DNA of 64,000 nucleotides from CAG-411 sp050875145 (GTDB lineage: Bacteria > Bacillota > Clostridia > Lachnospirales > Lachnospiraceae): the NCBI GenBank assembly GCA_050875145.1, contig JBNMLH010000009.1:1-64000 (forward strand), in the 5' to 3' direction. The notes under the pieces were generated by a model. It was not told the DNA's origin. It ran no database searches and saw only the letters and a list, made by a program, of their open reading frames with translations. Below are positions 63,497 through 64,000 of the stretch, in pieces. Both the position numbers and the translations under genes were made by a program. The stretch's first letter is position 1. Each line of letters starts with the position of its first letter.

Positions 63497-63534
63497 CTTC
63501 TATGCTTCTCCCTTCAAAACTTTTTAGTAGAATG

Positions 63535-63562
63535 AAAATAAGTTTTTCTAACTGTTTGTCAA
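63535..63562 (-). promoter_or_regulatory. Promoter of the LytTR/ABC operon
   Basis: On the minus strand TTGACA (63557-63562), 16 bp, TATTTT (63535-63540). An imperfect palindrome, GCAAACAT-CTT-ATGCTTGC (63588-63606), lies upstream and may be an operator. Confidence 0.6.
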
Positions 63563-63652
63563 GTCTGTTTAAAAATACATCTATAACGCAAACATCTTAT
63601 GCTTGCTAAATTGGCACCAAACAAACATACTTTCTTTCATAAAACTCTATCA

Positions 63653-63696
63653 GGGCATTTCTTCCGTATCCTACAGGATTGAAACAAAATGCCCTA
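63653..63696 (-). terminator. Probable terminator after the VanZ-like gene
   Basis: AGGGCATTT pairs with AAATGCCCT around a loop containing ATCC-TGTA-GGAT. The U-run on the minus strand is weak (GTTTTATG). Confidence 0.5.
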
Positions 63697-63749
63697 ATAA
63701 AAAGCTCATTTTTTCACTAATTTATGAAAAAATAATCACTCCCAATCTT

Positions 63750-64000
63750 CTATTTATCTTTATTAAAAAGACAACATTCCAAAAATTCATTGGATTCGAT
63801 AGAATAAACTTTCATAATTTTAACAAAAATATTTCTACATATCCGATAGCTAATAAAACCAATATATACTCCAATAAAATTGAAGATTATATCGTTAATG
63901 TCAATCACTCTCATATTAAAGCCAATAAATCTTCCAACAACAAACTGTATTCCCTCTACAATTATTCCAAATAGAACTCCATACCCCGCAATTGTTTTTG
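63750..64000 (-). CDS. VanZ-like protein, C-terminal part (runs off the window)
   Basis: An open frame enters from the right edge and stops at 63750, giving the last 83 residues. The text GIIVEGIQFVVGRFIGFN, then VIDINDIIFNFIGVYIGF, matches the end of VanZ-like membrane proteins (two helices with the conserved Glu and an Asp-rich turn). VanZ relatives affect resistance to glycopeptides or lipoglycopeptides, but many have other roles. The start lies outside the window. Confidence 0.78.
   Translation of the reverse strand, partial: KTIAGYGVLFGIIVEGIQFVVGRFIGFNMRVIDINDIIFNFIGVYIGFISYRICRNIFVKIMKVYSIESNEFLECCLFNKDK

Noticed and set aside
63603..63974. 123-codon plus-strand ORF at the right edge
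   Set aside because: The minus strand carries a clear VanZ-like C-terminus over the same bases; the plus frame is low-complexity and has no ribosome site.
1..64000. tRNA/rRNA genes, CRISPR arrays, transposases, phage genes
   Set aside because: None could be recognised on either strand; no regularly spaced repeats or transposase-like reading frames were seen.

Overview
The window reads as a low-GC Clostridia chromosome, most likely a spore-forming member of the Lachnospiraceae. The grounds are the cotJABC spore-coat operon, clostridial-type Agr quorum-sensing genes, small families I associate with Lachnospiraceae (DUF6465, DUF6145, DUF4364, TIGR03905-type TSCPD), strong AGGAGG ribosome sites with occasional GTG/TTG starts, and a pyrophosphate-type phosphofructokinase. 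The species cannot be fixed from sequence alone. Most genes are on the minus strand. I saw no rRNA, tRNA, CRISPR array, insertion sequence or prophage.

Layout. 0.1-6.8 kb: a secreted subtilisin translationally coupled to a MoxR/DUF58/transglutaminase operon. 7-11.4 kb: two unknown genes, mtnN, a histidine phosphatase, then divergently a TSCPD protein and murG. 11.6-15.6 kb: a DUF6465 protein and a rearranged agr locus (agrA, agrD, inverted agrC, agrB). 15.9-19.4 kb: coaBC, a cell-wall hydrolase and an AP2-domain protein. 19.5-23.1 kb: a putative export/immunity cassette (small secreted protein, two permeases, ATPase, anchored protein). 23.4-25.3 kb: amt-glnK with an attenuator-like leader. 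25.5-27.2 kb: a possible sRNA and cotJABC. 27.5-39 kb: a starch-binding protein without a catalytic domain, asd, a secreted tandem nitrilase, the DUF6145-coaX-dusB-pfp operon and a GLUG-repeat surface protein. 39-49 kb: argF-gltA behind paired ARG boxes, an LTA-synthase-like enzyme, SPFH/NfeD, an rRNA methyltransferase, malic enzyme, DUF4364 and a radical SAM protein. 49-57.6 kb: the protein quality-control block (tig, clpP, clpX, lon, engB) and glmM. 57.7-64 kb: a secreted matrixin with a small anchored partner, asparaginase, a LytTR-regulated FtsX-type ABC transporter and, at the right edge, the C-terminus of a VanZ-like protein.

The most informative signals are regulatory. The agrD and agrB promoters share one geometry: two CGTTTA-type half-sites 21 bp apart, then 28 bp, then TATAAT. 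The argF-gltA promoter carries two ARG boxes with 21 bp between centres, one overlapping the -10. The amt transcript should begin at a long terminator-like hairpin. The least-explained protein systems are the secreted-protein/ABC cassette at 19.6-23.1 kb, the AgrD peptide whose cysteine is not where Agr peptides usually have it, a receiver domain lacking its phospho-acceptor Asp (62.8-63.5 kb), and the AP2/degenerate-HNH protein. Functions are given from motif recognition; no database search was possible.
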